Source of the DNA: Entomortierella parvispora
Taxonomy: Eukaryota; Mortierellomycota; Mortierellomycetes; Mortierellales; Mortierellaceae
DNA length: 64,000 nucleotides
Direction of reading: 5' to 3'
Assembly (NCBI GenBank): GCA_963573315.1
Contig: OY752150.1
Location: forward strand, 620,001 to 684,000
Each line of letters opens with the position of its first letter. Within the stretch, counting starts at the first letter, position 1. Positions 21,258-33,518 of this stretch are shown here, piece after piece. The notes under the pieces are model-generated. The model worked only from the letters and a program-made list of their open reading frames with translations. It had not been told where the DNA came from and did no database searches. The translations under genes were made by a program, and so were the position numbers.

Positions 21258-24200
21258 ATGACCATGCCCAGTCCTGCATCTGATCTGCCAGAGCGCAAGA
21301 ATGGCGCCTCCCAAAAGGTCGAATCTACCCCACCTTCGACATTTTCAAGAGGCCCCTCTTCGACGACCTCACAGACCCTCAAGCGTCGCAAGGTTCCCAA
21401 TGGCCACAGCAACGGACGCAGCAGCGACAGCAGCATCAACGGGATCTTGAGCGAGGAAAAGATCTCCAATGGAGACCAGAATGACAACGTTGACAGCAAC
21501 AGCGACTCGAACAGTGATCGCTTGGAGGCGATGGATGAAATCTCGCGTTGGCGGTAATGAGCGTCTCTTCCTCTTGCTCTCTTTCGTTCGTTTGTTGTCT
21601 TTCAATGCATCCATCCAATGTCTGCATACCTTGGTTACTAAACTTCTTCCACTCTCTTGTAGTAATGCCGTTGGGCCCTATTGCCCGTCCTACTCGGTCG
21701 CATTCAAGGCTCTGTTTCTGATCCGCACCCTTGGCGCGACATACTCCAACATCTCGGATTGCGATGAAGTCTTCAACTTTTGGGAGCCAATGCATTACCT
21801 CCAGTACGGAACAGGATTGGAGACCTGGGAGTACTCGCCAGTCTATGCTATCCGGAGTTGGACCTACATCCTTGCCCATGCCACTGCAGCAGAGATCGCC
21901 CGTCTGGCCATGAGTGCGAATCGCGTGAGTACCTTTTTCTGGATATGGCAGTTGAAGCCACACTGTCACGCCTCCTTGTCTTTGTCTCGCCCGACGATGG
22001 GGGCCTTGTTTGTTGTGCAGAAGAATGAGGTACCACTGGACTTGGTGCAACGCGGACATTACCCGATGCTGACATAGCGTTTGCTCTCCTTTTCCGTCTC
22101 AGTTGCAGGTGTTTTTTATCGTCAGGATCATTCTGGGGGCCGTGTCGGCCCACTGCGAGGCCACGCTCTACAGAGCAGTAGTGGACGAGGTCGATCCCAG
22201 GGTCGGTCGCTACCTGCTAATGGCTCTGATCACCGGCGCCGGCACGTGGATTGCTTCCAACGGTAAGGCTCGCTCGAGCAGATCGGTCAAAGGGGGAGGG
22301 GGGTGCTCGTTGCTGCCTAGACTATTGACTGACGTGAAGCTGTTCTTGTGTTTTTCCAATTTAGCATTTTTGCCATCGACCTTTGCCATGTATACGACCA
22401 TGCTCTTCTTCAGTCATATGCTTCAGCCTCCTCGTCAACACTCTGGAAAACGCACTTTCTGGGCCATCTTTTGGGTCGGGCTAGGAGCGCTTTTGGGCTG
22501 GCCATTTTCGGCCGCCGTAGGCTTGCCGTTTGCTTTGGAAGAACTCTTGATCCACAACAGGAACCAAAGCAAGAAGAAGACGGTCCGCTTCCGGGACTGG
22601 CGCAGGATGCGCTTTCTCCGACTAGCGACGTATGCCATATTTGTTTTGGCCCTTGTTTTGGTAAGTGCCCCCATGAATTTGATCCGCGCGACATGTGAGG
22701 CAGGTCCGATTTCTTAGTGTTTTTATTTATTCTTGGCGAAAACAGATCCCCATGGTCATCATTGATCAGTACTACTACAAGAGACTGGTTGTCGTCCCTC
22801 TCAACATTGTGCTCTATAATGTTTTTGGGGGTGATGTTGGTCCTGACATCTTTGGCACGGAGCCTTGGTGGTTCTATATTCTCAACGGCCTCCTGAACTT
22901 TAACGTACTTTTCCTGGCTGCATTAGCATCGTTCCCTATCTTGGTATGCCAACGAGCGCCCTTTTGTATAATTGAGAAAAGCGCGGTGGAAGGTGGTGAG
23001 AACGGTCCTAACTCAATTTTATCTCTCATGCGAAACGGTAGCTGCTGACATACTTCTTGGTCCCGGATATCTTGCCCAACGCACCCAACAGCTCAGGCCC
23101 GTTGAAAGACCCTTTGCTTTTGTTTGCTCTCAAACTCTCGCCCTTTTACTTGTGGTTTGCTATCTTCACGGCACAGCCCCACAAAGAGGAAAGGTTTTTG
23201 TTTGTCGTTTACCCTCTGCTGTGCTTCAATGCCGCCTTGACTCTCTTCATGGCTCAGAAGCTTGTTCAAAGGTTCCTGGACAATTACGTGACCCGCTCCA
23301 AGGTAAAGGGGAACTCAAAATAATCACCTATTCTCCAGCGGACATTCACACCAAAATGAAAACTAACAATGATCCTTTATATAATAACAAATATTTCATT
23401 CTTTAGACGGCTGCGATCCACAAGTACTCTAAAGGATTGGTCTGGGTAGTCCTGTTTGCTTCTGCTGCCATCTCTCTTTCCAGAATTTTGGCACTTTATG
23501 ATCATTACTCCGCACCAATTGATGTTTATAGGAAGGCATTTGACTTGGTCCAAGTACCGACAATGATTGCAGGCGAGCCATCTTTGGATCCTACGCTTCA
23601 GGCTGACTCGACTACGTCTGAAGGATCTTTGGCAACCAAGGTTCAGAAGCAAGGACCTGTCCGAGTATGTGTTGGCAAGGAATGGTATCGGTTCCCATCC
23701 CATTATTTTTTGCCTGAAGGAGCGCGATTGGGCTTGATCAAGAGTCATTTTGATGGATTGTTGCCAGGCGAATTCTACGAAAGGGATCTCTCTGGGCCCA
23801 TGGAGGATGGGAAAGAGGAAATTCCAATATTGAAGCCATCGGCCGCTGAAGGAAAACATCATCGACCCATGATGAGTATTGATTGGCGGTGGAGCGCAGA
23901 GAGGCGTCCAGGCACGTCGTTTGTGCCTACACAAATGAATAACCAGAACAAAGAAGTCTGGGACCATTATGTAAGTATCGTTCAGTCAATGTAGGACTCT
24001 GAGCAAGAAAGGGATAAGCTAACCAGCTGTACGATCGTTCACATTCTTTGATAGACCCCCTTGGATCAGTGCCAGTACCTGGTTGACCTGGATTATAGCG
24101 GAAGACCTTCGTCGTCCTCGAATGAAGAATCTAAATCTTCCACAACTACATCAGTAACGGCAGCGCCACAAGAAGTTGATCTGGAGCCACGCTATCTTCA

Positions 24201-24378
24201 GGATAAGGAGCACTGGGAGAAGCTATACTGCAAAAAGTTTTTGGACACGACGGTGGGCGCAGGCAGGAATCGGTGGGTACGGGCGTTTTGGATCCCAGAC
24301 AAGATCACGGTCGCGTTGACGAGAGGTCAGACCAAAATCTGGGGCGACTATTGTCTGGCGAGACGTAAATCTGTCTGA
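21258..24378 (+). CDS. ALG9: Alpha-1,2-mannosyltransferase ALG9 (GT22)
   Basis: Eight exons (21258-21553, 21663-21924, 22103-22262, 22365-22660, 22746-22943, 23042-23302, 23407-23970, 24055-24378) give 786 residues. It adds mannose from dolichol-P-mannose to the lipid-linked oligosaccharide in the ER lumen during N-glycan assembly. After a polar N-terminal tail of about 95 residues comes the GT22 signature SNISDCDEVFNFWEPMHYLQ with its acidic catalytic residues, then WEYSPVYAIRSW and many membrane helices (for example QVFFIVRIILGAVSAHCEA, LALVLIPMVIIDQYYY, the HKEERFLFVVYPLLCFNAAL region). The C-terminal third is a lumenal or cytosolic domain with EWYRFPSHYFLP, typical of ALG9. The long polar N-terminus is unusual compared with the about 550-610-residue animal and yeast enzymes. 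Confidence 0.95.
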
Positions 24379-24777
24379 TTTTTCGCTTCTCCTTCCCCTC
24401 TTCCGCTCCCTGTTATCATCCATATCCCTCGTCTCCTTGCTTTTTTTGCGACTCAAAGAATCTGTTGTAGATACCTACCGAAGCAAAAAGAAAAAAAAAC
24501 GAATTAAACTTGCACTTTCATGATCGTATTCTTTTGTAGTCGGGATTGTCAACAGTCGTTCGAGGAGTCGTATTTCATTTTATTGAGGAGTGCCTCAGTG
24601 ACTATGAGCCTATGAGCCAACTCGCATTTTCATTTCATATTCAGTAAAAATATCCTTTGTTTCTGTTCATATCATTTTCGTAAAGTTGAAGAGTAGGGAG
24701 AAAGGGTTATAAAAAAAGGGTAAAACAGGAACTCATAATAGAGGAAGGGGTAGAGAGAGGACGGGAAGGGGTATCAT
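24379..24777. other. Convergent 3' ends of ALG9 and the PB1-SAM gene
   Basis: AT-rich, no gene. TTTATT near 24578 may be the minus-strand poly(A) signal. Confidence 0.45.
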
Positions 24778-26351
24778 TCAGTGAATAGCCATGTTCTCAA
24801 AAGCGGTGGCTTCGTCCGTGGCTTCTTGGAGGGCGATGTCGGCCACGAGCAAACGGAGTTCAGCAATCATCTTTAGTAAACGAATTCTTCGACCGGTCGA
24901 GGCCATACCCATGTCCTTGAGTGTGTCGTGAGTGAGATCCAAGAGGACGTCGCCCGTAATGTCGTTCTCTAGTAGGAAAGTGATCATGATGACCGCCGAG
25001 GACGGTGGAAAGATTGTTAGTTCAAGAAAACCTTGAGTACGGAGACTGTCGGGGGTTGACCTGGGGTGATGCTCTTTACCTTTGAAAGACTGTACACTGT
25101 CTTCGTATCCATTGTTGGCGAGCCATTGCCCAGTGGTATCTACCGTCCATCGATATACATGTTCGTCCAAGCCTGTCAAAACTACAGTACCAACGGTGGA
25201 ATAAAAAGAGACGATGTTTTAGACGAAGAGTGAGGAGGGAGAGGGACAATGAAGGTCTGACAGTGATCCAATATTCATTCCCCAGACCAGTATTCCTTAC
25301 GTTCTGTCCCATTCGTCACTGGGAACTTTGACCTGATCGTGCGGGCATAGTTCAGTCGCTGAAAGTTTTGTGCCGTGGTCGGCGCTAATCCAAAGATCAA
25401 GAATTTTATGACATTATTATTCGACGTCTCACGCACTCTTGATGCCACAAGTCGTTTCGTTTTTCTATTACTTATAAGATTCTTGCCAGCAGAGACCCAT
25501 GACGATGCACCCGGCGGCAAATCTGCGAGCGCGCTTTCTAATGGACGACACGAGATAGAATTGGTTAACGACTCTTTCTTTTCATTCACATCGGAGAAAG
25601 ATCGAAACTTGATAATAACGTCTTTGTGTTTTTACCATTCTCGCTATGTCGGTCCATGCCTCTCGAACAGATGAAAAGACTGATATCCCTCAAAATCTCC
25701 AGCATGTCACAGTCTGTGTATTCGCCCTCAAAAGGACTCCTACTAGGCTTCGAATCTACTAAAAATGAGACCCAAGAGAGGAGAATCGAGGAAAAAGGGT
25801 TCGTCAATTTCAATTCCCACAAGAAAGCAAAACAAACACAGGAGGGAAGAACAAGCTCCGAGACGCGTTGTTTTTTTTGGTTTCTTTGTTTGTTGTGTTC
25901 CCTTTCTTACCAATGGTAGAGGTGCCTGATTGGTCGGAAGAGTCGCGTCGATGGAGGATACTGGCGCGTTTGGGGATGACTTGTAGCCTCAAAGTGCCTT
26001 TTCGTTCCTTGACCAGGTCCGAGTTGACCAGATCTTCCAGCTCTTCATGTCCACTGATTGTACAGAGGTCACCGTCCATGTCCGCGTACTTGACCGTGAA
26101 CTCGTTTTCGAGTTGGAAGGTGCTTTGGAGCTATAACATGACACGTAAAGGTTTGGGGTTGAGTGGCGTTTTTTTTGGTAAAGGTCCCTAAAATAGATAG
26201 GAACTACAGTAGCAAGATCAAAGAGAACAAAAGGGGTGAGGGGTTTTTGCTTTCTCACCTTCTTTTTCAGTTCGTTGTACTGTATTTGTTCAATATCGAT
26301 CGAGAGTCGACGGCAGTCGTCACGGTGCCAGGCTTTCACGGTTGGAGTCAT
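24778..26351 (-). CDS. PB1-SAM adaptor-like protein
   Basis: Six exons (26351-26259, 26130-25911, 25758-25636, 25537-25301, 25181-25080, 24968-24778) give 321 residues in phase. The N-terminus has a PB1-like fold: basic start KAWHRDDCRRLSID, then FQLENEFTVKYADMDGDLCT with an acidic DxDGD (OPCA-like) core and LVKERKGTLRLQV. The middle is low complexity with KRASILHRRDSSDQS. The C-terminus (about residues 222-300) reads as a SAM domain: WTVDTTGQWLANNGYEDSVQ, ENDITGDVLLDLTHDTLKD, MGMASTGRRIRLLKMIAEL. PB1 and SAM are both protein-binding modules found in MAP-kinase and polarity scaffolds, so a signalling adaptor is inferred. No kinase domain is present. The 237-base exon 4 contains an Asn/Arg-rich part that could be partly intronic, though phase is maintained either side. 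Confidence 0.72.
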
Positions 26352-27804
26352 TTTGGGAAAAGAGAGAGAGAGAGAGGGCGGTTCTTGAAAGTGTTGTTTG
26401 AGAAGAAAGTCTTTTGGATAGTGGATGGAAAAAATGAAATGCAAGTGAAAAAAAAAAAAAAAAAGAGTGTGTGCGTACGCGAAAAAAGGATGACCAGACT
26501 TTTTCTTCTGTCGTTAAAAAAGATTGACGTTTAAATGGAGAAGAGCCGTTCTTGGTGGGTTTGAGATGTTGTTGGGAAAGCGAGGCGAACGTGTGATGGG
26601 TCGTTAAATGAGAATGAAAGAAGGAACAAAGGAAAGGGAGAAAAGAAAGAAAGATCAAGCTGTACGAAAGACTTTTTGAGAAAGAGAGAATGATGGGGAA
26701 CAAGAAAGAAGAGAGTGAAACGTGGGGGGAAAAGCGAACAGATAAAGACGGGCGAAGATCAAAGAGAACGGTCAAGCGGGCGGTGGTGGAGGGTAGATTG
26801 TTTCGCCCTTTTTTCAGGAACACGAAATAAGGCGAAAGATGGAGCAATGGGTTTGCTGAAAAAAGAAAAGCTGCTGACATCGCATCGCATGGTCAGATGG
26901 TCCTTGGGTCATAAATTGGAGTGCGTGCGCGCCATGCAATCAGCGCATGGTGGTGGGGTTGGTATGTGGCTCTTCTATTTGTGTGCTGGAGCTCCCCCTG
27001 TTTTGGTGGGACAGAGATTGAAAGGCTGCCATCTGCCTTGTTGTACCCCTATTTTTTTTGTGAAGGAAGAAGAATTGTATGAAAGTGCATGTCCGCACAG
27101 GGCTCTCTTTTTACTTGCGCGCGTCGTCGTGTGTTCTTCCTATCACCGGGTCGACCATCAGGTCCAAAAGTCATTCAACCATTTTGTCCAACATCTCCAA
27201 GACGTGTGATTGCCCTTTTATTGATCAGGTCGTGACCATAGCACACACACTTCAGTCGACCTGGTTGTCAGCATTTTCAAAATAGTTTTTCTCCCAATCT
27301 GGTTTGAAAGGCCATCAAAAAAGAGAGAAGAGATGAACGAATGACCTGCACTTTAATTACATCTTTGTCATCACAAAGCTGTTGAGTTTGCTGATGATGG
27401 ACGGTCCAACCTTTAAAAATCACTTTGGTTGCCGCCAGTTCAGCGAACCACAACAAGGGACAATGTGCCAATGTGCTCGGTGGGAACGTCAAGTCGGGTA
27501 CATGACACGCCCGAGGACAAGCTATTGCGATCAGACCACCTTCCCCTGGATTGTGCCTGAATGTGGCAACAGACCAGTTTTGCTTGCGAAGGATTGTTAA
27601 ACATCAACAAAAAAACAGCTGTCGGACGTCTCCTCGTGCACGCACAATCCATCATCGTACCAGTAGCAGCCATCTCGCACAAGCACACATGTTCTCAAAG
27701 TGGAGGTATTGGATTGAAAAATAAAGATCGCTCTGATGTTGTGTTGCAAAAGTGGGGGAGCATGGTCTATTCTCTAGTTTAGAGGTTTTGTCCTTTCTCG
27801 TCAT
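26352..27804. other. Long intergenic region between PB1-SAM and Mss4 genes
   Basis: The first 500 bases are GA-rich on the + strand (CT-rich leader of the minus gene) with poly(A) near 26449-26464. From about 26900 to 27800 there are only short unsupported frames on both strands. No RNA gene recognised. Confidence 0.4.
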
Positions 27805-28634
27805 TCAAGACCGTTCATGATATCGGACCCTGTTCAGCGCGATGAGGTATTCCTTGCTAGGGTCAGTCGAGTCGTGGTATCCCAATGGACCGGTATCACA
27901 ATCTGCACAAGAGAGGAACTGGATGCCGTTGGGGAGCTTCTTGCTAAAGCCAATGTTCTCGAACGCCATCATATTGGATACACGCCAGAATGCTTGTTGA
28001 TCCTCAGAGGCAGTGGCGCTGGTTTTGACTGACTCTTTGCATTCGCTGCCTACTGATTCCTGCTGGACAGTCGAGTCGTTCTCCTCAATGGTCGAAACGG
28101 TCGCGCCAGCGGCAAGAGGGAGTTTTGGCAATGAGAGCTGTTTGGCAAAATTGCAAATAGGGGAGTCAGTGAGGATGCGCAGAAACGGTCGCTTCTGTTA
28201 GGATTTCTTTTCCCTGCTCTTTTCCTTCCCCTGCCTGTTTCCTTCCCCTGCCTGTTTCCTTCCCCTGCCTGTTTCCCCTGATCCCCTGATCCCCTGGAGC
28301 CCTTCCCCTCGATGGATGTTGTCCGTGCACGGAGAAGCAAAAAAAAAAAAAAGTGGAGCAGTGCTGCGAATAGAAGAGTAGAACCCTGACATGATTTTCG
28401 CCCTCTTGCTCGGTAGCGATCGGCATGGCCAATAAAGAGAGCTGCTGTTGTTACCTTGCTCTTCTCTCTGTGGACTTGTGTGGCGGCATGGGCCAGAAGG
28501 AGTTTGCAACGGCAGGACTCCTGAGGACAGTAGATGTCGAACTTGTTGACAGTGCGCTCCTGGAGGGATGCAGTCAGGTCCTGCTCCTTGAATTCCGCAT
28601 ACTGCTTTCCGGGGTTCTGTGCGGTGGCTGCCAT
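27805..28634 (-). CDS. Mss4/Dss4 (RABIF) family Rab-binding chaperone
   Basis: Two exons (28634-28455, 28137-27805) encode 170 residues. Zinc-site cysteines CPQESCRC near the N-terminus and CADCDTGPLGYH near the C-terminus match the paired Cys motifs of Mss4, and FENIGFSKKLPNGIQFLSC matches the Rab-binding strand FENVGFTKD. Mss4/Dss4 stabilises nucleotide-free exocytic Rabs (Sec4/Rab8 class) in the cytosol. A Ser/Glu-rich insert of about 25 residues (AAGATVSTIEENDSTVQQES) separates the two zinc-motif halves. The 317-base intron holds a tandem minisatellite. Confidence 0.9.
28210..28300. repeat. Minisatellite inside the Mss4 intron
   Basis: At least three copies of a 17-base unit CTTCCCCTGCCTGTTTC followed by copies of CCCCTGAT. 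Seen directly; lies wholly within the intron. Confidence 0.85.
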
Positions 28635-29193
28635 GATGACGAGGAGGATGAAGAGGATGCGGGGTGGATGGAGATGTGGGCTGGGATGAAGAAAGAGGCG
28701 GAGGAATGAACAATAGCGGCAGAGAAGAGGCTGGGCGGAGCAGCAGCAGGGGGAGGGAGATCAGATCGCGGTGGCTTTGGGATGCAATTTAGGAATGGTC
28801 AAAGGGCGGGATGGATGCAGCACGAGGACGACGAAGGGTCAAGAGGCAAGCGGGTATGCTACATGCATGCATGCATCTTATTTCTTCTTCCTTCTCTCCA
28901 TCCATCCATCCATCCATCCACCCTTTGTGTCTCCCTCCAAGCCAGCCAGTCAGACAGACAGACAGGTGCCTCTCCCTTCCCCCTCCCCTCTCAGCGCGCA
29001 CAGCAGTGCTCTTAGTGCTCTCGCTCTTCTTCTCGCGTCCTTGAAAGTTCGATTCCTTGCAGCCACTCCGACCCACAATCTTCCAGCTGCCCCCCTTTTC
29101 AGCACATATCTCGACTCTTGCCCTCATTTCCTCTGCACTTGCTCGTACCCTCTCGGTCATCCCAATCCCTCCTTCCACACGCCTTATAGGTAA
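28635..29193. promoter_or_regulatory. Head-to-head promoter, Mss4 and J/TMEM185 genes
   Basis: No gene. It contains an ATGC repeat (28862-28877), a CCAT repeat (28898-28921) and a CT-rich leader before the + start at 29194. Confidence 0.5.
28862..28921. repeat. ATGC and CCAT microsatellites
   Basis: Four ATGC units followed after 20 bases by about six CCAT units. Direct observation. Confidence 0.85.
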
Positions 29194-31120
29194 ATGGACC
29201 GCAACACGGTCCATCTCTACGAGACCCTGGGCGTACCAAAGTCCAGCACGCAGGATGAGCTCAAGAAGGCTTATCGGTATGTTCTCGTTGTTTTCATTCT
29301 TGCCTACCAGTTTCTCGCTACTGTACGCCTGCCTGCTTGTCAAGGGCGATAAAGGCCCAGCAATTCTCATCCTTTTTTTTTGCACAATCAGGCGTCTCGC
29401 CCTACGGTACCACCCAGACAAGGTCAATGTTGCCGAGGTGCCAGATCATGAGAACAAGGTATGACCCCAGATGCAATGCAAGACCTTTCCACATCCCACC
29501 CTGCAGCGCGAAAGCCACGGCCAGTAATACTGAAAGAAGAGAGATTATGGATATCACGGAGTGCGAGGGCTACCACACCGACTTCAGGGTCTACAGTTCT
29601 TGATGACGACTTGGCCGATGCTAACTTACCTTTGGCGGGTTCTTTGTTGACCTTGCCCAGTTTCGAGATATTGCCGCCGCATATGAGGTTCTGGGTAAGT
29701 AGCAAGTACGGATGAGCTGCTTCCGAAGGACGATGCAACGAGAGAGACGCTTGGAGGGTGACTCCGGTTGTGTTGATGCAGACCGCACTATCTCCCTGCT
29801 GGAAAGGGCCTTGGTCAACTTTCTCTGCAGCCGTCAGGCCGTGCACACTTCCTCATTCCCCATTTTCGAATGTTGTGGAACTTGAAAAAAAAAGTGCCAA
29901 GGCAAAGAAACGAGACCCTGACCGACAATTCCATTTATTTTTCACTACACATTCGTCTAGGCGACCCCAAAAAGCGCGCAGTCTACGACAAATATGGCAT
30001 GATGGGCGTACAAATGGCAGGAACAGAGATTGGCGCGAGACTGGTTGAGATTGAGAGTCTTCTCTGCGCCATCTTCATCATCCTCTCCATTCTCCTAGTC
30101 CTTGCCATCATTTTTCTCAGCTTCCTGTCAGTTCGCGTGGACGGAAAAGTCAATTGGAATTACTACGTGGTCTTTATACCGCTCTGGATCTTGGACGCCG
30201 TCATCATTTTGACAATTCTCTCACAACTCAGTCGACCGATCGAAGATGTAGACACTGAGGAGGACCACGAGGAGCGGGAGAATGGTGCAACCTCCACCTC
30301 TGCCTCCCGGGAAGAGACCAAGGCTCAAAAAGTCAAGGAGCGTAAACGTCAGCGTCTCACGGGGACGATCTTTGCCTTGGTCAATATCTTGCTCTTTACC
30401 GCGTTCCAGATCCAGATTGTCAGAAAAGCAAACGATCCCTCCAGCGCCACCGGCCCGCAGGTGTTTGCGCCTTATTTTGCGTTGGAAGGCATTTTTTTCT
30501 TGTTGTCTATCATTGAACTAGCGGTCGCGCTCAAGGTCGCATCTTTGGCAGAGGTTCCCTTAGTAGGCAAGCTTGTCGTCGTCTTTGAGGCGCTGTGGTG
30601 GAAGGTGACGCGCTTGGTGTTGGCAGTCCTGATCATGCTCCGGATCGATGGTAGGATCACTTGTTCTTGGGGCGTGGTGTTTATCCCACTCTACTTGGTG
30701 GGCGTCAAATACCTGACGCAGCTTGTATTTGGATACAAGCGATTCTCGACGATGCAAAACTTGGAGATGAGGCAACAGGGCCAGACACTTATGATCGTGG
30801 GCGGCGTTGTGTTTGTGATCCTTGCCACACTCTTCTATTCACTTGTCGGACTGTTGGCTGCCAGGCTTGATGGTTACAGCTATGCCGTTTCCAAGGTCCT
30901 GATCCCGATCTTTATTGTCCTCTCTCTTTTGCTCTGTTGTTCGGGATGCTGTCTGCCTTGCATGCTCCTTGCCAGTGGTGCTGTTGAAGACGATGTGGTT
31001 GGAACCGAGGGCCCAGAAGTCAGGGTTGTCTCCCCGAATATGAGGATTGAAGAGAGTGCGGGTACGATCAGTAGTGCGAGCGATAGCTCGCTGAATCCTG
31101 GTGGTGACAGCCGAATTTGA
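29194..31120 (+). CDS. J-domain protein fused to a TMEM185-like membrane domain
   Basis: Four exons (29194-29276, 29392-29458, 29661-29694, 29961-31120) give 447 residues. Residues 4-75 are a J domain: LYETLGVPKSSTQDELKKAY, the HPD motif in RYHPDK, DIAAAYEVLGDPKKRAVYDK. This should recruit and stimulate an Hsp70. From about residue 90 there are many hydrophobic helices (LLCAIFIILSILLVLAIIF, WNYYVVFIPLWILDAVIIL, WGVVFIPLYLVGVKYL, MIVGGVVFVILATLFYSL) with the paired WNYYVVFIPLW and CSWGVVFIPLY repeats typical of TMEM185/FAM11. A charged cytosolic loop (EEDHEERENGATS) lies between helices. Location is probably the ER or another endomembrane with the J domain in the cytosol (inference). AATAAA at 31150. 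Confidence 0.9.
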
Positions 31121-31149
31121 ACGATGCCAGTGGTTCTCATCTTTGTCTG

Positions 31150-31155
31150 AATAAA
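31150..31155 (+). terminator. Poly(A) signal, J/TMEM185 gene
   Basis: AATAAA 30 bases after the stop. The next + gene starts only 247 bases later, so its promoter must be very short. Confidence 0.5.
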
Positions 31156-31396
31156 AAAATCTGTATAAATAAATAATACGGTAATTTTAACATTTATTTC
31201 AAGTCATGAAATTCAGGGCTTGGTCCTTGCATGCATGCATTCGCCTCCCTCCCGCTTTCCATTTCTCATCATCAATCGAATCATCTCCGACTTGTGGAAC
31301 AGGCGTGTCCTTTTTTTCTTTTTATACCCTCCTGCGACGGCACGTCCACTTTCCAAGACCGAATCAAGAGCTGAGCTGGACAGACCCCTAAAAAGG

Positions 31397-32826
31397 ATGA
31401 GCAACGACAGATGGATTGCAGGCTTCGCATGCTTCCTGTTTGCATTCATAGCCGTTACCTCCCAAGTCTTTATTTTTTGGCCGTGGCTCTTTGGAGCCGA
31501 GTTCTTTCCCTCCTCCTCCTCCTCCCCTATTCAAGGCAATAACGCAAACCATGGTGTCCTTTCAGGATCATTGGAGGCAAACGATGAACTCCGATATGAC
31601 GGCGAGAACCAAGGATACCTAGCAATGATGTGGTCCAATCTGAATGTGCGTGCGTTGTTGTATCTGGTGCCGTTCAATTTCTCGTTGGTGATGCTCTGCT
31701 GGAACTACTACCTCACCATGATGACGGATCCGGGCTCACCGCCAATAGACTGGGTAAGGAGTTGATAACCGATATTCGTTTTATACCTAGAAGGGCGGAC
31801 GATGTTGGAACAGCCCTCCTTATTGACTGTTTTTTGGTGATACCTCTTATTAGACCCCACCAATTGATGGCTCCAGTATAGAGTACAAAAAGACGACACA
31901 TACACCGAGGTACTGTCGAACCTGCGATACCTACAAACCGCCGAGGACACATCATTGCCGCACATGTAAAAAGTGTGTTTTGAAGATGGATCATCATTGC
32001 CCCTGGGTCCAGAACTGTGTCGGATTCAAGAACTATGGCCACTTTGTTCGCTTCACCACTTGGACCACGATCGCTACATTTATCTGTGCCTGTCTTTTGA
32101 TCCTCCGGTGTTGGGAGGCCTACGAGAACGAGCAGCTTGGAATTGTAAGTTTTTTTTTTGGGGTGTGCTCCATCGATCTCCCAATTGTAATTCAAGTTTT
32201 GTTGTAACCACTGACCTTCTCTGTGGATACTCATTAGAACCGCCATAATGCACCAACACAGGAGCAGGTCATCTTCATCGGTGTCAATATGATCATGGAC
32301 GGCTCCGTCTTGTTCGGCATCAGTATCCTGACCACCTATCATTACTGGTGCATCTCAAGTAACACGACGACGATTGAGAGTTGGGAAAAAGATCGTGTCT
32401 TGACCATGATCCGGCGTGGAAAGATTCGAGATGTAATGCTCGCTTTTTCTCTTCATTCCTGTGTTTTCCCCTCAAGATGGGTGTAATGGATTCTGATCAT
32501 TATAGCGTTCGCATTCTGGTCCTATTCTTGTGCTGTTTTCCTTTTCATAGATAAAATGTCCATACCACCAGGGAGTCCTTGCCAATTTTCAGGAAGTGCT
32601 CGGTCCAAACCCTTTGCTTTGGCTCTGGCCACAGCCTATGATCGGCAGTGGGCTGGTGTTCAAAGTCAAGAAGGAGAAGGATGAGGACTATGATAGCTCA
32701 CTGTCGGATGATGACCTGTCCTCCAACGCGTCTTCACGCTCCCCCAATTCAAAGATGTGGTTTCGGCCTTTTGATGGCACCAATGGACCTTCGTCCCATC
32801 GAGACACTGCAATGGAAATGGTCTGA
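31397..32826 (+). CDS. DHHC palmitoyltransferase, PFA4/ZDHHC6-like
   Basis: Four exons (31397-31753, 31854-32144, 32238-32432, 32551-32826) give 372 residues. Protein S-acyltransferase of the ER/Golgi. Four membrane helices are seen, two before the catalytic domain ([40 protein letters not shown]) and two after. The TDPGSP motif precedes the Cys-rich domain ([19 protein letters not shown]) with the catalytic [19 protein letters not shown]. The TTxE motif is present as NTTTIE. PFA4-like [10 protein letters not shown] and a Ser/Asp-rich tail follow. The ATG at 31397 was chosen because the in-frame sequence upstream is leader-like; a longer start cannot be excluded. Confidence 0.92.
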
Positions 32827-33518
32827 AAAGGACCTCCCTCCTCCTTCCCATTCATTTTGCGGATTGTTATTCAGGAATAGGAGAGATTGTCTTTATTTCT
32901 TAAGATCTCAATGCCTCCTCCTGTATCGTTCTTTCCGCCCTTTGTTCATATATTTATATACAACATACCATCTATATCATCCTACAATATATAGCTTGCT
33001 CGATATTTATAGCAAAGGACGGGTTGTTGCGAGTGAGGGTGTTTGTACATTGCCGAAAGGCCTTGAGATTTGCAGCTAGGACAGATGCCCGGGTACATCC
33101 CTCATCTCTGGAGGCTCTGTGGCTGCTCTAGACAGAGCAGCACGGTAGCGACAGCAAGGATCCGACTTACTGTAAGTCGAAAAAAGGCCGGGATGCAAAG
33201 TTAGTTTGGTCATCGTGATCGATACCCTCAGACACCGCCTGATGATGCTTGATCACCTTGAGTCTGATTAATACAATGTGAAAAAGTGCTCTTGGTTCAT
33301 TTAAAAGGCACCTTTGTTTCCTTCTTCTGCATTCATCCTCGTGTAGCCATAGAACCACCATATTATAGTCGCCAAATTGCCAGTCCATACATATTTCTCT
33401 CTGATGCTTTTCCCCTTCTTTTTCCCCCATCACCCAACCAGACGTTCAACAGCAATATGTTCTTCGAACATCCTCCTCCCCCTCCTCCCCCTCATAGATT
33501 CTCACCACACTCTCCTAA
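32827..33518. other. Intergenic region right of the DHHC gene
   Basis: No supported gene; AT-rich 3' region (32890-33010) followed by mixed sequence and a CCT-rich run at 33468-33490. Confidence 0.4.

Noticed and set aside
21436-22059. 207-codon minus frame
   Set aside because: Antisense shadow of ALG9 exons 1-2 and the introns around them.
26320-26880. Phe/Ser/Leu-rich minus frame
   Set aside because: CT-rich leader of the PB1-SAM gene; composition explains the open frame.
28210-28300. CRISPR-like array
   Set aside because: Tandem repeats without spacers, within a eukaryotic intron.
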